This document shows positions 7,648 to 15,770 of a stretch of DNA of 19,359 nucleotides, one piece after another. The DNA comes from DATLZB01 sp035574175. GTDB taxonomy: Bacteria; Pseudomonadota; Alphaproteobacteria; Rhizobiales; Hyphomicrobiaceae. Position numbers and translations under genes: made by a program. Each line of letters begins with the position of its first letter. The first letter of the stretch is position 1. Below the pieces are notes generated by a model, which ran no database searches, was not told where the DNA came from, and worked only from the letters and a program-made list of their open reading frames with translations. The stretch covers positions 1-19,359 of the forward strand of contig DATLZB010000047.1 of NCBI GenBank assembly GCA_035574175.1, given 5' to 3'.

Positions 7648-9174
7648 CTAGCGGTCCGGCTTCTCATGCTGGGCGCTGACGAAGTGGTCAAGGAGCCGCA
7701 CGCCCCACCCTGAAGCCCAGCTCCGGTTGATCTCGGTCTTGCTTGAATCCATCGCCACGCCGGCAACGTCGATGTGCGCCCAGGTGGTGCCCTTGACGAA
7801 CCGCCCCAGGAACTGGGCCGCGGTGATCGCCCCGGCGTGGCGTCCGCCAATGTTCTTCACGTCGGCGTTCTTGGAGTCGATCATCTTGTCGTAGGCGCGA
7901 TCGAGGGGCATGCGCCAGACCCGCTCACCCGTCGCCTGCCCCGCCGCCACCAGATCGGCCGCCAGCCTGTCGTCGTTGGAGAAAAGCCCGGCGTACTCCT
8001 TGCCGAGCGCGACCATGATGGCGCCGGTGAGCGTGGCAAGGTCGATCATCAACCGCGGCTTGAAGCGCTCCTGCGCGTACCACATCACGTCGGCGAGCAC
8101 GAGCCGGCCCTCGGCGTCGGTGTTGAGCACCTCCACGGTCTGCCCCGACATGGAGGTGACGATATCGCCCGGCCGCTGCGCGGTGGCCGAGGGCATATTT
8201 TCCACGAGCCCGATCAGGCCCACGGCATTGACGGCGGCCTTGCGCGAGGCCAGCGCCAGCATGAGCCCCGCCACGCAGGCCGCCCCCGCCATGTCGCCTT
8301 TCATGTCCTCCATGCCCTGCGCCGGCTTCATCGAGATGCCGCCGGTGTCGAAGCACACGCCCTTGCCGATAAAGGCGAGCGGCCTGGCTCTTCTCGACTT
8401 GGCGCCGTTCCACTGCATGATTACGACCCGCGGCGGCCTGGCGCTGCCTTGCGCCACGCCGAGCAGCGCGCCCATCTTGAGTGCCTTCAGCGCATCCTCC
8501 TCGAGCACTTCGATCTCAACGCCCGCCGAGGTCAGATCCCGCATGCGGTCGGCGAACTCGACGGGGCCGAGTGCGTTGGCCGGCTCGTTGACAAGGTCGC
8601 GCGCGAGAAATACGCCGGCAGCCACCGCCTGGTGGCGTTCGAAGCGTACGCGCGCCGCATCGGGCTCGGCCGTGTGTACGAGCAGCTTCTGGATGCCGTC
8701 GGGCGGCGGCGCGCCCTCCTCGTTCTCCGCCTTGCGCGTCACGTACTTGCGGAAGTTGTAGCTTCTGAGCAGCGCTCCGAACGCCATGTCGGCGGCGATT
8801 GCGCCGGCCGCCCGCTGGCCGCTGTCCTGGACCTCGGCAACGAGGCTTGCCGATTCCGCCTTGCGGGCCGACAGTTGGCCGAAGGCATAGCCGCCCAGAT
8901 TAACCCAGTCGGCCTCCGTGAGCTCGGCTGCACGCCCGGTCCCGACCACGATCAGGCGGGGGGCGAGCTTGGCCTGTCCGAGCAGCTCGATCGCGGTGCG
9001 CGCCTTGCCCTTGAAGCCGGCCGCCTCCGCTGCGTGCAGGAGTGCCCCGCCACTTGCGGTGTTGAGCTTCTTGGCGAGGCCGCCGAGCACGATTTCCTCT
9101 TCGCAGAGGACGGCGGCCGCCGGCTCGAGCGGCGCGGAGATGGGTGCAAAGACGATGTCGAGGCGTTCGGGCAT
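7648..9174 (-). CDS. pepA: Leucyl aminopeptidase (M17 family)
   Basis: This 508-residue cytosolic metallo-aminopeptidase releases N-terminal residues, preferably leucine, from peptides. The whole M17 active site is visible with near E. coli PepA spacing. K271 and D276 lie in GKGVCFDTGG, K283 follows, and D294 lies in MEDMKGDMAG. D353, E355 and R357 lie in NTDAEGRLVLADV at 351-363. These residues carry the two metal ions and the catalytic lysine and arginine. The less conserved N-terminal domain is present and of normal size. I chose the ATG at 9174, with AGGA about nine bases upstream, over an in-frame TTG at 9183. The gene is divergent from lptF, an arrangement also found in E. coli, where PepA additionally binds DNA as a regulator. 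Whether it does so here cannot be told. Confidence 0.96.
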   Translation of the reverse strand: MPERLDIVFAPISAPLEPAAAVLCEEEIVLGGLAKKLNTASGGALLHAAEAAGFKGKARTAIELLGQAKLAPRLIVVGTGRAAELTEADWVNLGGYAFGQLSARKAESASLVAEVQDSGQRAAGAIAADMAFGALLRSYNFRKYVTRKAENEEGAPPPDGIQKLLVHTAEPDAARVRFERHQAVAAGVFLARDLVNEPANALGPVEFADRMRDLTSAGVEIEVLEEDALKALKMGALLGVAQGSARPPRVVIMQWNGAKSRRARPLAFIGKGVCFDTGGISMKPAQGMEDMKGDMAGAACVAGLMLALASRKAAVNAVGLIGLVENMPSATAQRPGDIVTSMSGQTVEVLNTDAEGRLVLADVMWYAQERFKPRLMIDLATLTGAIMVALGKEYAGLFSNDDRLAADLVAAGQATGERVWRMPLDRAYDKMIDSKNADVKNIGGRHAGAITAAQFLGRFVKGTTWAHIDVAGVAMDSSKTEINRSWASGWGVRLLDHFVSAQHEKPDR

Positions 9175-9259
9175 GGGGGACAATCCTAGTAGGCACCTTC
9201 ATCGGACCGACAATCAAGAGCGCCGAACACCGACACGCGGGCTGGGCGCTCCGGGCGCG

Positions 9260-9310
9260 TGCGTTGTCCGCTCTCCGGCTCTCGTCCTGTCGGGGAAGGC
9301 GTGAGGGTTC
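9260..9310 (-). repeat. Degenerate dispersed intergenic repeat (LTPxPxGRE type)
   Basis: Read on the minus strand, this stretch would encode RTLTPSPTGRE. That is close to the spurious peptide produced by a very common dispersed proteobacterial intergenic repeat whose copies typically read LTPTLSPxGRG or similar. It lies outside genes, as such repeats do. The assignment rests on recall of the pattern from one copy only, since no second copy is present in this window. Confidence 0.3.
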
Positions 9311-9430
9311 GCAAGAGCGCAACCTTAGTTCGGCCAAAGGGATTTTGCCAAGGGCACAGGTTTTTGGCGATCGGGGTGGCGACTGCCGAGGCGCCGCCCT
9401 GCGGCCGAAATTCCGCCATTGAGGTGTGGG

Positions 9431-9486
9431 AGCGCCAAAGCGCTAAGGGCGGCGCCGCTCGGGCAACTTCGCGGGGCGCGCCCGCG
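9431..9486 (+). other. Cluster of GC-rich palindromes in the lptF leader
   Basis: Three self-complementary elements lie in a row. AGCGC and GCGCT (9431-9444) form a stem with a CAAA loop. GCGGCGCCGC (9449-9458) is a perfect palindrome. CGCGGG and CCCGCG (9470-9486) form a six-base-pair GC stem with a five-base loop. They end about 35 bases before the lptF start, so if transcription begins upstream they would structure the 5' leader. Chance palindromes are frequent in GC-rich DNA, so a role is uncertain. Confidence 0.35.
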
Positions 9487-9520
9487 GGGGTTCTGAGCGG
9501 GATCTGATGGCTTGCCGGCT

Positions 9521-10720
9521 ATGACCATCTTCGGCCGATACGTCTTCCGCCAGACGGCCGGCGCGTTGCTGCTGATCCTCATTTCGCTTGCAGGCGTGGT
9601 CTGGATCGGCTTGGCGCTGCGCCAGCTCAACCTCGTCACCACTCAGGGCCAGGACACCTGGACCTTCGTTAAGATGACGACCCTGGCGCTGCCCAACCTG
9701 ATGGCGCTGATCGCCCCGGTCGCCCTCCTCATCGCCATGCTGCACACGCTGAACCGGCTTAACGGAGACAGCGAGCTCATCGTGATGACAGCCGCCGGGG
9801 CCAGCCCCTGGCGGGTGGGTCGCCCATTGCTGTTGCTTGCTCTTCTCGTCGCCGTGGCGGTGGCTCTGGTCAACCACTTCGCCATGCCCTGGAGCATGCG
9901 GCTGCTTCGCGATTACGTGATCAAGGTGCGCACCGATCTCATCGCCCAGGTGCTCCAGCCCGGTCGCTTCTCAAGTCCCGAACGCGATCTTACCTTCCAC
10001 ATCCGCGACCGCGCCATGAACGGCGAGCTGCTCGGTGTGCTTCTCCACGATGCCCGCGATCCCAAGCAGGTGACCTCCTATCTCGCCGAGCGCGGCGGCG
10101 TGCGCTCGGAGGGCGAGCTGTCCTTCCTCGTCCTGGCTAAGGGCCACGTGCTGCGCCGCACCGGTCCCGACGAGCCCTCGCAGATCATCGCTTTCGACAC
10201 CTACGCCGTCGACCTTGTGCAGTTTCAGACCAAGGGGGAGCACTATGGTTTGAAACCCCGCGAGCGCTACTTCTCTGAACTCGCCTTTCCCGATCCCGAC
10301 GACGCGGACTTCAAGCGCAACGCCGGCCACTTCCGCGCCGAACTGCACGAGCGGTTCTCCAACCCGTTTTATCCATTTGCCTTCGTGCTCATCGTCATGG
10401 CCCTGGTCGGTCGTGCTCAATCGAACCGCCGCGGCCGCGTCGAGGCCGTCATCACGGCCTTCGTGCTGGCCATGGCTTGCCGTCTCGTGGGGCTTGCCGC
10501 TCACAACGTGGTGGTGCTCGATGCGGCCGCTGTGCCCCTCCTTTACGCCATCCCCCTCGTTGCCGGGGCCCTCGCCGTCCTCTTCATACGCCTCGGTGCC
10601 CGGCCCGGGCGAGGCCCCGACCTCGGCGAGCGCCTGCTGCCTGCGCTCGAGCCGCTCAAGCGGCTGATCCCTGCGCTGTCGCGCGCCACTTCCCGCTCCG
10701 AGGCACCGGCCCGGCCATGA
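9521..10720 (+). CDS. lptF: LPS export ABC transporter permease LptF
   Basis: This 399-residue inner-membrane protein belongs to the YjgP/YjgQ family. It has three N-terminal helices (about 10-32, 50-75, 97-118), a large periplasmic beta-jellyroll region (about 125-285) and three C-terminal helices beginning at NPFYPFAFVLIV. With LptG and the ATPase LptB, which is not encoded here, it extracts lipopolysaccharide from the inner membrane and passes it to LptC. The ATG at 9521 gives the family N-terminus IFGRYVFRQ. A TTG at 9512 would only add three residues. No ribosome site precedes the ATG at normal spacing. A five-codon frame, 9507-9524, ends in a TGA that overlaps this ATG, so coupled translation is possible. 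The lptF stop overlaps the lptG start (ATGA). The order of lptF and lptG relative to their paralogy follows the usual operon order. Confidence 0.93.
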   Translation: MTIFGRYVFRQTAGALLLILISLAGVVWIGLALRQLNLVTTQGQDTWTFVKMTTLALPNLMALIAPVALLIAMLHTLNRLNGDSELIVMTAAGASPWRVGRPLLLLALLVAVAVALVNHFAMPWSMRLLRDYVIKVRTDLIAQVLQPGRFSSPERDLTFHIRDRAMNGELLGVLLHDARDPKQVTSYLAERGGVRSEGELSFLVLAKGHVLRRTGPDEPSQIIAFDTYAVDLVQFQTKGEHYGLKPRERYFSELAFPDPDDADFKRNAGHFRAELHERFSNPFYPFAFVLIVMALVGRAQSNRRGRVEAVITAFVLAMACRLVGLAAHNVVVLDAAAVPLLYAIPLVAGALAVLFIRLGARPGRGPDLGERLLPALEPLKRLIPALSRATSRSEAPARP

Positions 10721-11811
10721 CCGCTGCCTCCATACTCACTCGCTATCTCCTGCGCCGGTTCCTGGCCGCGATCCTCGCCACCTTCGCCGTCTGCAGCCTG
10801 CTGGTGTTCATGATCGACTTCGTCGAGATGCTGCGCCAGTCCGGCAAGTACGGCAGCGTCCCGTTCAGCACCTTGATCTGGCTTACGGCACTGCGACTGC
10901 CGGCCTACACCGAGTTGATGCTGGCCTTTGCCGTTCAGGTCGGCAGCATTGCCGCTCTGCTCGTGCTCAATCGGCGCAGCGAGCTGGCCGTCATGCGCAG
11001 CGCCGGCATGTCGGTGTGGCAGTTCCTGCGGCCCGCGCTTGCACTGTCGCTGGCTCTCGGCACCTTCGCGGTCGCCGTCTACAACCCGCTTGCCGCCGCC
11101 GCCCGGGCCGAGTCAGAGCGGCTGTTCGCAGAGGTGTTCGGCCGAGAGTCCAACTTTTTGCAGACCGGCGGCAGTGGCGCTTGGCTCCGCCAAGAGGGTG
11201 CCGACGGCTCCTCGGTGGTCAATGCCGCCGGGGTGACCAACCGGGGCATGCAGCTCGTTTCCGTAATGTTCCTTCTGTTCGACCGCGACGGCCGCTTTCA
11301 GGAGCGCATCGACGGCGACCGCGCCAGTCTCCGCGACGGCTTTTGGCAGGTGGAGAATGCGCTCGTCAGCCGCCCGCACGAGCAGCCCGAGCGATACCCC
11401 ACGTATCTGGTCAGCACCTATCTCAGTCACGAGCGCATCCAGGACGCTCTGGGCAGCACCATCTCGGTATCGTTCTGGGAGCTGCCGGGCCTGATAGAAG
11501 CCACTGAAAGAGCGGGGATTTCCCCTTACCGCTTCCAGATCCAGTACGAGCTCTTGTGGTCCCGCCCGGCGCTGCTTGCGGCGATGGTTCTTTTGGGGGC
11601 CACTGTGTCGCTCCGGTCATTCCGGACGGGTAGCATAAACACTATGGTGATCTCGGGAATGATCGGGGGTCTTGGCTTCCTGCTGCTGGCCGAGGTTTCG
11701 CGCCAAGTGGGCGTGGCCGGTCTCATCTCGCCGAGGGCAGCCGTCTGGGTGCCCGTGGCGGGAGCCATTCTCGTGTCACTGACGGTGCTGCTGCACCAGG
11801 AGGACGGCTGA
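10717..11811 (+). CDS. lptG: LPS export ABC transporter permease LptG
   Basis: This 364-residue YjgP/YjgQ paralogue of LptF forms the other half of the permease. The N-terminus ILTRYLLRRFL runs into a first helix at about 12-35, with two more by about residue 125. RRSELAVMRSAGMS at 87-100 is the cytoplasmic coupling-helix segment that meets the LptB ATPase. A periplasmic domain spans about 130-265, and three helices follow. The start ATG overlaps the lptF TGA by four bases, so translational coupling and equal stoichiometry with LptF are expected. It ends just before lptD, so the inner- and outer-membrane ends of the LPS bridge are encoded side by side. Confidence 0.93.
   Translation: MTAASILTRYLLRRFLAAILATFAVCSLLVFMIDFVEMLRQSGKYGSVPFSTLIWLTALRLPAYTELMLAFAVQVGSIAALLVLNRRSELAVMRSAGMSVWQFLRPALALSLALGTFAVAVYNPLAAAARAESERLFAEVFGRESNFLQTGGSGAWLRQEGADGSSVVNAAGVTNRGMQLVSVMFLLFDRDGRFQERIDGDRASLRDGFWQVENALVSRPHEQPERYPTYLVSTYLSHERIQDALGSTISVSFWELPGLIEATERAGISPYRFQIQYELLWSRPALLAAMVLLGATVSLRSFRTGSINTMVISGMIGGLGFLLLAEVSRQVGVAGLISPRAAVWVPVAGAILVSLTVLLHQEDG
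11798..11803 (+). promoter_or_regulatory. Ribosome binding site of lptD
   Basis: A full AGGAGG lies inside the last codons of lptG, nine bases before the GTG at 11813 and twelve before the ATG at 11816. It is the best ribosome site I noted in the window. It argues for a start at one of these two codons, not at the ATG at 11864. Confidence 0.65.
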
Positions 11812-11812
11812 G

Positions 11813-14254
11813 GTGATGCGTCGAGCCCGGAAATCGTGGCTCGCTCGTGGCGACGTAATCGCCATGGGCCGACGGGGGTCGGCCTGTGCGATGCTCGCTG
11901 CGCTGATGCTTGTCTGTTTCTCTGCGGCTTTCCATGTCTCCGCCCAGGTTTCGCTCACCGGCTCGCCCAAGCGAGCTGCCGAGCCTTCTGCGTTCCCCAA
12001 GTCAAAAGCGCTGATCCCTTCCACGCCGAGGGTTGACAGCGCCCAGCCCCTCTATCTGACCGCCGATCGGTTAACCTACGACCAGCGCGGCAACCTGGTG
12101 ATCGCGCGCGGCAACGTCGAGATCTACTACAACAACTACGTCCTAACCGCGGACGAGGTGTTCTATGACCAGAACGCGCGCACGCTGACCGCGCTCGGCA
12201 ACGTCGAGCTGAGAGACCCGAACGGCACCGTCACACGCGGCGAACGCATCACACTCACCGACGACTTCACCGAAGGCTTCATCCAGTCGCTGAGCGTGGT
12301 GGCGCGCGACGACACCCGCATCGCCGCCCAGCGCGCGATACGGCGGGAGGGCAACGTCACCGAGTTTGAGAACGGCAAGTTCACGCCCTGCCGCAGCGAG
12401 GCCGGCATGCCGCCGTTGTGGTGCATCAGCGCGGCGCGCGTCATCCACGATCAGGCCGCCGCCACCATCACCTACCACGACGCCTACTTCGAGGTGCTGG
12501 GCACACCGGTCCTCTACATGCCCTACTTCCAGCACGCCGATCCGTCGGTGAAGCGCAAGTCGGGCTTCCTGGTGCCGGAAATCAGCAACTCGAGCACGCT
12601 CGGCTTCACCGCCGAGGTTCCCTATTACTTCGCCCTCGCCCCGAACTATGATTTCACTTTCCACCCGATGTACACGAGCAAGCAGGGGATCCTCTGGCAG
12701 GGCGACTGGCGCCACCGCCTCTCCTTCGGCGACATCACCGGCCAGTACATCGTCAAGCTCGCCGGCATCTTCCAGAACGACACCGACGAAGTGGCCGAGC
12801 GGCCCGATCTTGCCAATGAATGGCGCGGCAGCGTCGAGACGCGCGGCCGCTTCTCGCTCGCCTCATGGTGGCAGTTCGGCTGGGACGTCATCGTGGAAAG
12901 CGACGACACGTTCCGCCGCTTCTACAAGCTCGACAGCATCCTGCAGACCGACCGCGTAAACCGCGCTTATCTCACCGGCTTGAGCGACCGCAACTACTTC
13001 GGCATGTTTTTCTATCATTTCGGCGGGCTTCTGCTCGACGACAGCTCGATTTCGGAGAGCCGGGTCCATCCTATTGTCGACTACAATTACGTCTTCGCCG
13101 ATCCGGTGCTCGGTGGCGAGCTCACCTTCAACGCCAACGCGCTGAGCTTTTCCCGTGACCTCACCTTCACCGACGGCGGTGGCACGAAACATAGCGTCGA
13201 CTCCGCGACCCAGCGCGTGGTGGCCGACGCCGGCTGGCGGCGCCGGTTCATCGATCCCATCGGTCAGACGTTCACGCCCTTCGCCAACGTGCGTGGCGAC
13301 ATCTACCAGCTCAGCAACTATATGGATCCGGTGACCCGCGAGCTGGTTGAGGACGAAACGGTGGCCCGGGGTGTGGCCAGTGCCGGACTGCTCTACGCCT
13401 ATCCCTTCGTCGCAGCGAGCGCTGGCGGTTCGCACGTCATCGAGCCCATCGCCCAGATCATCGCGCGAAGCAAGAGTGTGGAGCAGCGGCGTCTGCCCGA
13501 CGAGGATTCGCGCAGCATCGTGTTCGACGACACCAACCTGTTCGATCTCGACAAGAACTCGGGCCTCGACCGCGTCGAGACCGGTACCCGCGTCAACTAC
13601 GGCGTGCAATACACCTACCAGTCCAACACCGGCGCTTCGGCGCGCATCCTGGCTGGCCAGAGCTATCACCTGTCCGGCGACAACATCTACTTCAACCCCG
13701 GCCAGGATGCCGACGGCAACTTCCTCTATTCCCCGGTGAGCGGGCTAGAGACGGACCGTTCCGACTACGTGCTCGGCGTCTACCTCTCGCCCGCACCGAT
13801 TTTCCGCGCCGTCGCCCAGGCCCGCTTCGATCAGGACGACTTCGATCTGCGCCGCTCGGACTTGTACGCGCAGTTCAATTACGGTCCCGTGCTTGCCCAG
13901 GTCACGCACGCCTACACCGCCGCCGATCCTTCCCTCAATTTCGCGGACGATCAACAAGACATCCTCGGTCTCGTCGGTCTGCGGGTCACCGACCGTTGGA
14001 GCGTGCTTGGCCAGATGCGCTATGACGTCTCGGCGGGCGACCGCATTCAGGACATCCTGCAACTGCGCTATGCGGACGAGTGTTTCGTGCTGACGGCCAC
14101 CTATACCGAGACCTTCATCACCGACGAGGCGCGAGACCTCAAGCCCGACCGCACGCTGATGCTCCGCTTCGAGCTCAAATATCTCGGCGACTTCCGCTAC
14201 CGCACCGACTTGCTTGACTATCCGTACCCGGAAAGTGGCACTCACCTTCAATAG
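11813..14254 (+). CDS. lptD: Outer-membrane LPS assembly protein LptD
   Basis: This 813-residue protein inserts LPS into the outer leaflet together with the lipoprotein LptE. A signal peptide is visible (hydrophobic ACAMLAALMLVCFSAAF, likely cleavage after HVSA). The OstA/LptA-like N-terminal domain runs from about YLTADRLTYD to the FTPC region and would receive LPS from the periplasmic bridge. From about residue 225 onward is the LptD C-terminal beta-barrel, with alternating aromatic strands to the end. The mature protein has only three cysteines, C193, C204 and C757. E. coli has four, paired in two interdomain disulfides. The start is GTG 11813 or ATG 11816. Both give a long charged n-region, and ATG 11864 would give a more ordinary signal peptide but has no ribosome site. 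The gene follows lptG by one base. Confidence 0.95.
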   Translation: MMRRARKSWLARGDVIAMGRRGSACAMLAALMLVCFSAAFHVSAQVSLTGSPKRAAEPSAFPKSKALIPSTPRVDSAQPLYLTADRLTYDQRGNLVIARGNVEIYYNNYVLTADEVFYDQNARTLTALGNVELRDPNGTVTRGERITLTDDFTEGFIQSLSVVARDDTRIAAQRAIRREGNVTEFENGKFTPCRSEAGMPPLWCISAARVIHDQAAATITYHDAYFEVLGTPVLYMPYFQHADPSVKRKSGFLVPEISNSSTLGFTAEVPYYFALAPNYDFTFHPMYTSKQGILWQGDWRHRLSFGDITGQYIVKLAGIFQNDTDEVAERPDLANEWRGSVETRGRFSLASWWQFGWDVIVESDDTFRRFYKLDSILQTDRVNRAYLTGLSDRNYFGMFFYHFGGLLLDDSSISESRVHPIVDYNYVFADPVLGGELTFNANALSFSRDLTFTDGGGTKHSVDSATQRVVADAGWRRRFIDPIGQTFTPFANVRGDIYQLSNYMDPVTRELVEDETVARGVASAGLLYAYPFVAASAGGSHVIEPIAQIIARSKSVEQRRLPDEDSRSIVFDDTNLFDLDKNSGLDRVETGTRVNYGVQYTYQSNTGASARILAGQSYHLSGDNIYFNPGQDADGNFLYSPVSGLETDRSDYVLGVYLSPAPIFRAVAQARFDQDDFDLRRSDLYAQFNYGPVLAQVTHAYTAADPSLNFADDQQDILGLVGLRVTDRWSVLGQMRYDVSAGDRIQDILQLRYADECFVLTATYTETFITDEARDLKPDRTLMLRFELKYLGDFRYRTDLLDYPYPESGTHLQ

Positions 14255-14305
14255 AGCGGAAGCGGGAACCCGGTGAGGAGGGCGGTTCGCCCGCGCCGAG
14301 GCGTT

Positions 14306-14337
14306 GCCTGTCACCGAAGGCGGCGGCGGTGACGGGT
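14306..14337 (+). other. Stable hairpin between lptD and surA
   Basis: CCTGTCACCG (14307-14316) pairs with CGGTGACGGG (14327-14336) over ten base pairs, one of them a G-U wobble, around a ten-base loop. Flanking G-U pairs could extend it. It begins about 50 bases after the lptD stop. No U-run follows, so it is not a classical intrinsic terminator. It could slow polymerase, protect the upstream lptFGD mRNA end or mark a processing site. Confidence 0.4.
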
Positions 14338-14345
14338 GGTGTGCC

Positions 14346-14374
14346 TTGCCGACGCCACGGTCGCTGTGGATAAG
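14346..14374 (+). promoter_or_regulatory. Candidate promoter upstream of surA
   Basis: TTGCCG (14346-14351) and GATAAG (14369-14374) are 17 bases apart, each matching four of six sigma-70 consensus bases. The site follows the hairpin at 14306-14337 and would start transcription about 65-70 bases before surA. Sequence matches of this quality occur by chance, so this is a suggestion only. Confidence 0.25.
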
Positions 14375-14447
14375 CTTAAGACCAAGGGCTGGGGCGGCTG
14401 CGTTTGGCGCAGCCGAATCGCTGTCCATCGGGGAGAATGCACAAGAC

Positions 14448-15770
14448 ATGAACGGGGACGTCTTGCGAGCGATCGGCAGATTTTTGGTCGGCTTGGGTAC
14501 GGGGGGGCTCCTTCTCGCGCTTTGCCCCGCTGCGCTCGCGCAAGCGCCGCAATCGCTGCCCGGACTGATCGTCACGGTGCCGCCGCCCCCGCCCGCCGGC
14601 CAGCCCGCTGCCCCGCCGGCCAAGGAAGCCGCCAAGCCTGCGCCCAAGGCCAAGCCCAAACCCGCCGAGGCCCCTCCGGCCAGGGCCGCCTCCCTCGATA
14701 CCTCCAGGGAGTCCGGCCGCCAGGGGTCGGGCCTTGCCATCGCCGTCATCGTTAACGGGGATCCCATCACCGGCTATCAGATCGACCAGCGCGCGCGCCT
14801 GCTGGCTCTGTCGGCTAATCTCGGCGAGCGCGCTCAGGAGAACATGCAGCGGATCGTGCAATCTGAACGCACCAACGAGCGCTGGAAGGAGATCGTCCAG
14901 CAGACGATCGCCGCCAACCAGGGCAAGACCCGCGACCAGATCATGGCGGTGCTCGAGCAGAAGAAGCGCGAGTTCGGCCAGGAATTGCAGCGCCAGGCCG
15001 TTGAAAGTGCGCGGGCGAGCGTCATGCCGGGCTTGAGAAAGACTGCGCTCGAGGAGCTGATCGACGAGCGGCTCAAGCTACAGGAGGCCAAGCGCGTCGG
15101 CGTCACCCCGGAAGAGACCGAAGTCGAGAACGTCGTCAAGACTTTCGCCGAACGCAACAAGATGACTCCCGCTCAGTTCACCGAGCATTTTCAGAAGATG
15201 GGCATCAACATCGAAACGTTGAAGTCGCGCTTTCGCGCCCAGCTCGGTTGGACCGACGTGATCCGGCGCAAGTTCAGCATGCAGGTCAACATCACCCAGC
15301 GCGACATCGACCAGGCCGTGGCGAGCGCGGCCGGCGGCGCCGACCAGGTTGAGTTGCAGCTCCATCGCATTGTGATCCCGGTTCCCGCCAAGCTCGATCA
15401 GAAATCTCTGGCGCAGCGCTTCATTGAGGCGGAGAGCCTGCGCAAGCGCTATGGCGGCTGCCAGTCCACGTCCGCGCTCGCCTCCAGGCTCGAGTCGGCG
15501 CGCTTTGAGAACCTCGGCACGCGGCAGGCGGCAAGCATCGCCGAGCCGACCCGCAGTCTGCTGCTCAACGCCAAGGATGGCGAGATGATCCCGCCTGATA
15601 TCACGGCGGACGGCGTCGAGCTGCTGGCCGTGTGCGGGCGCAAGGTCACGAAGGCGCAGGAGGAGCAGCGCACCAAGAAGGAAGCGGAGCTGCGCCAGAA
15701 GGAGTTCGAGATTCTGGCGCGGCGACACCTGCGCGACCTCCGCCAGGACGCCGTCATCGAGCATCGTTGA
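14448..15770 (+). CDS. surA: SurA-like periplasmic chaperone with degenerate rotamase region
   Basis: This 440-residue secreted protein has a signal peptide ending at about A31 (PAALA-Q). A Pro/Ala/Lys-rich linker at about 44-80 follows. The SurA N-terminal chaperone domain begins at IAVIVNGDPITGYQID (98-113) and includes the LIDERLKLQEAKRVGV segment. The C-terminal third (about 302-410, from VELQLHRIVIP) sits where SurA has a parvulin peptidyl-prolyl isomerase domain. It lacks the clear parvulin signature, so it is probably chaperone-only or a very divergent rotamase. SurA escorts unfolded outer-membrane proteins, LptD above all, to the BAM complex. Its place between lptD and pdxA fits. The ATG at 14448 has GGGGAGA at 14430-14436, eleven bases away. 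The cysteine before the cleavage site is not in a lipobox, so a lipoprotein is unlikely. Confidence 0.82.
   Translation: MNGDVLRAIGRFLVGLGTGGLLLALCPAALAQAPQSLPGLIVTVPPPPPAGQPAAPPAKEAAKPAPKAKPKPAEAPPARAASLDTSRESGRQGSGLAIAVIVNGDPITGYQIDQRARLLALSANLGERAQENMQRIVQSERTNERWKEIVQQTIAANQGKTRDQIMAVLEQKKREFGQELQRQAVESARASVMPGLRKTALEELIDERLKLQEAKRVGVTPEETEVENVVKTFAERNKMTPAQFTEHFQKMGINIETLKSRFRAQLGWTDVIRRKFSMQVNITQRDIDQAVASAAGGADQVELQLHRIVIPVPAKLDQKSLAQRFIEAESLRKRYGGCQSTSALASRLESARFENLGTRQAASIAEPTRSLLLNAKDGEMIPPDITADGVELLAVCGRKVTKAQEEQRTKKEAELRQKEFEILARRHLRDLRQDAVIEHR

Larger units (their letters stand above)
9175..9520. other. Non-coding region between divergent pepA and lptF
   Basis: These 346 bases lack a convincing gene; short open frames here have no family resemblance. 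The region should hold the promoters of pepA (- strand) and of the lptF-led run (+ strand). I found no strong sigma-70 match; the best on the + strand is TTGAGG at 9419-9424, 17 bases, then GCTAAG at 9442-9447, which is weak. The left half holds a repeat-like sequence (about 9260-9310). The right half holds a series of GC-rich palindromes (9431-9486). Confidence 0.6.

Noticed and set aside
7774..9189. 471-codon plus-strand open frame opposite pepA
   Set aside because: pepA carries every active-site residue on the other strand; this frame is a complement shadow.
9184..9230. pepA promoter on the minus strand (TTGATT or TTGTCG with CTACTA)
   Set aside because: Spacings are 19 or 15 bases, and the putative -10 box would fall almost on the ribosome site, leaving hardly any leader.
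14280..14292. GGGCG/CGCCC hairpin after lptD as a terminator
   Set aside because: Five-base-pair stem with a three-base loop and no following U-run; common by chance in GC-rich sequence.
14437..14451. Four-codon frame whose stop overlaps the surA start
   Set aside because: Its ATG is one base from the GGGGAG site, too close for initiation; the same site fits surA at 14448 better.
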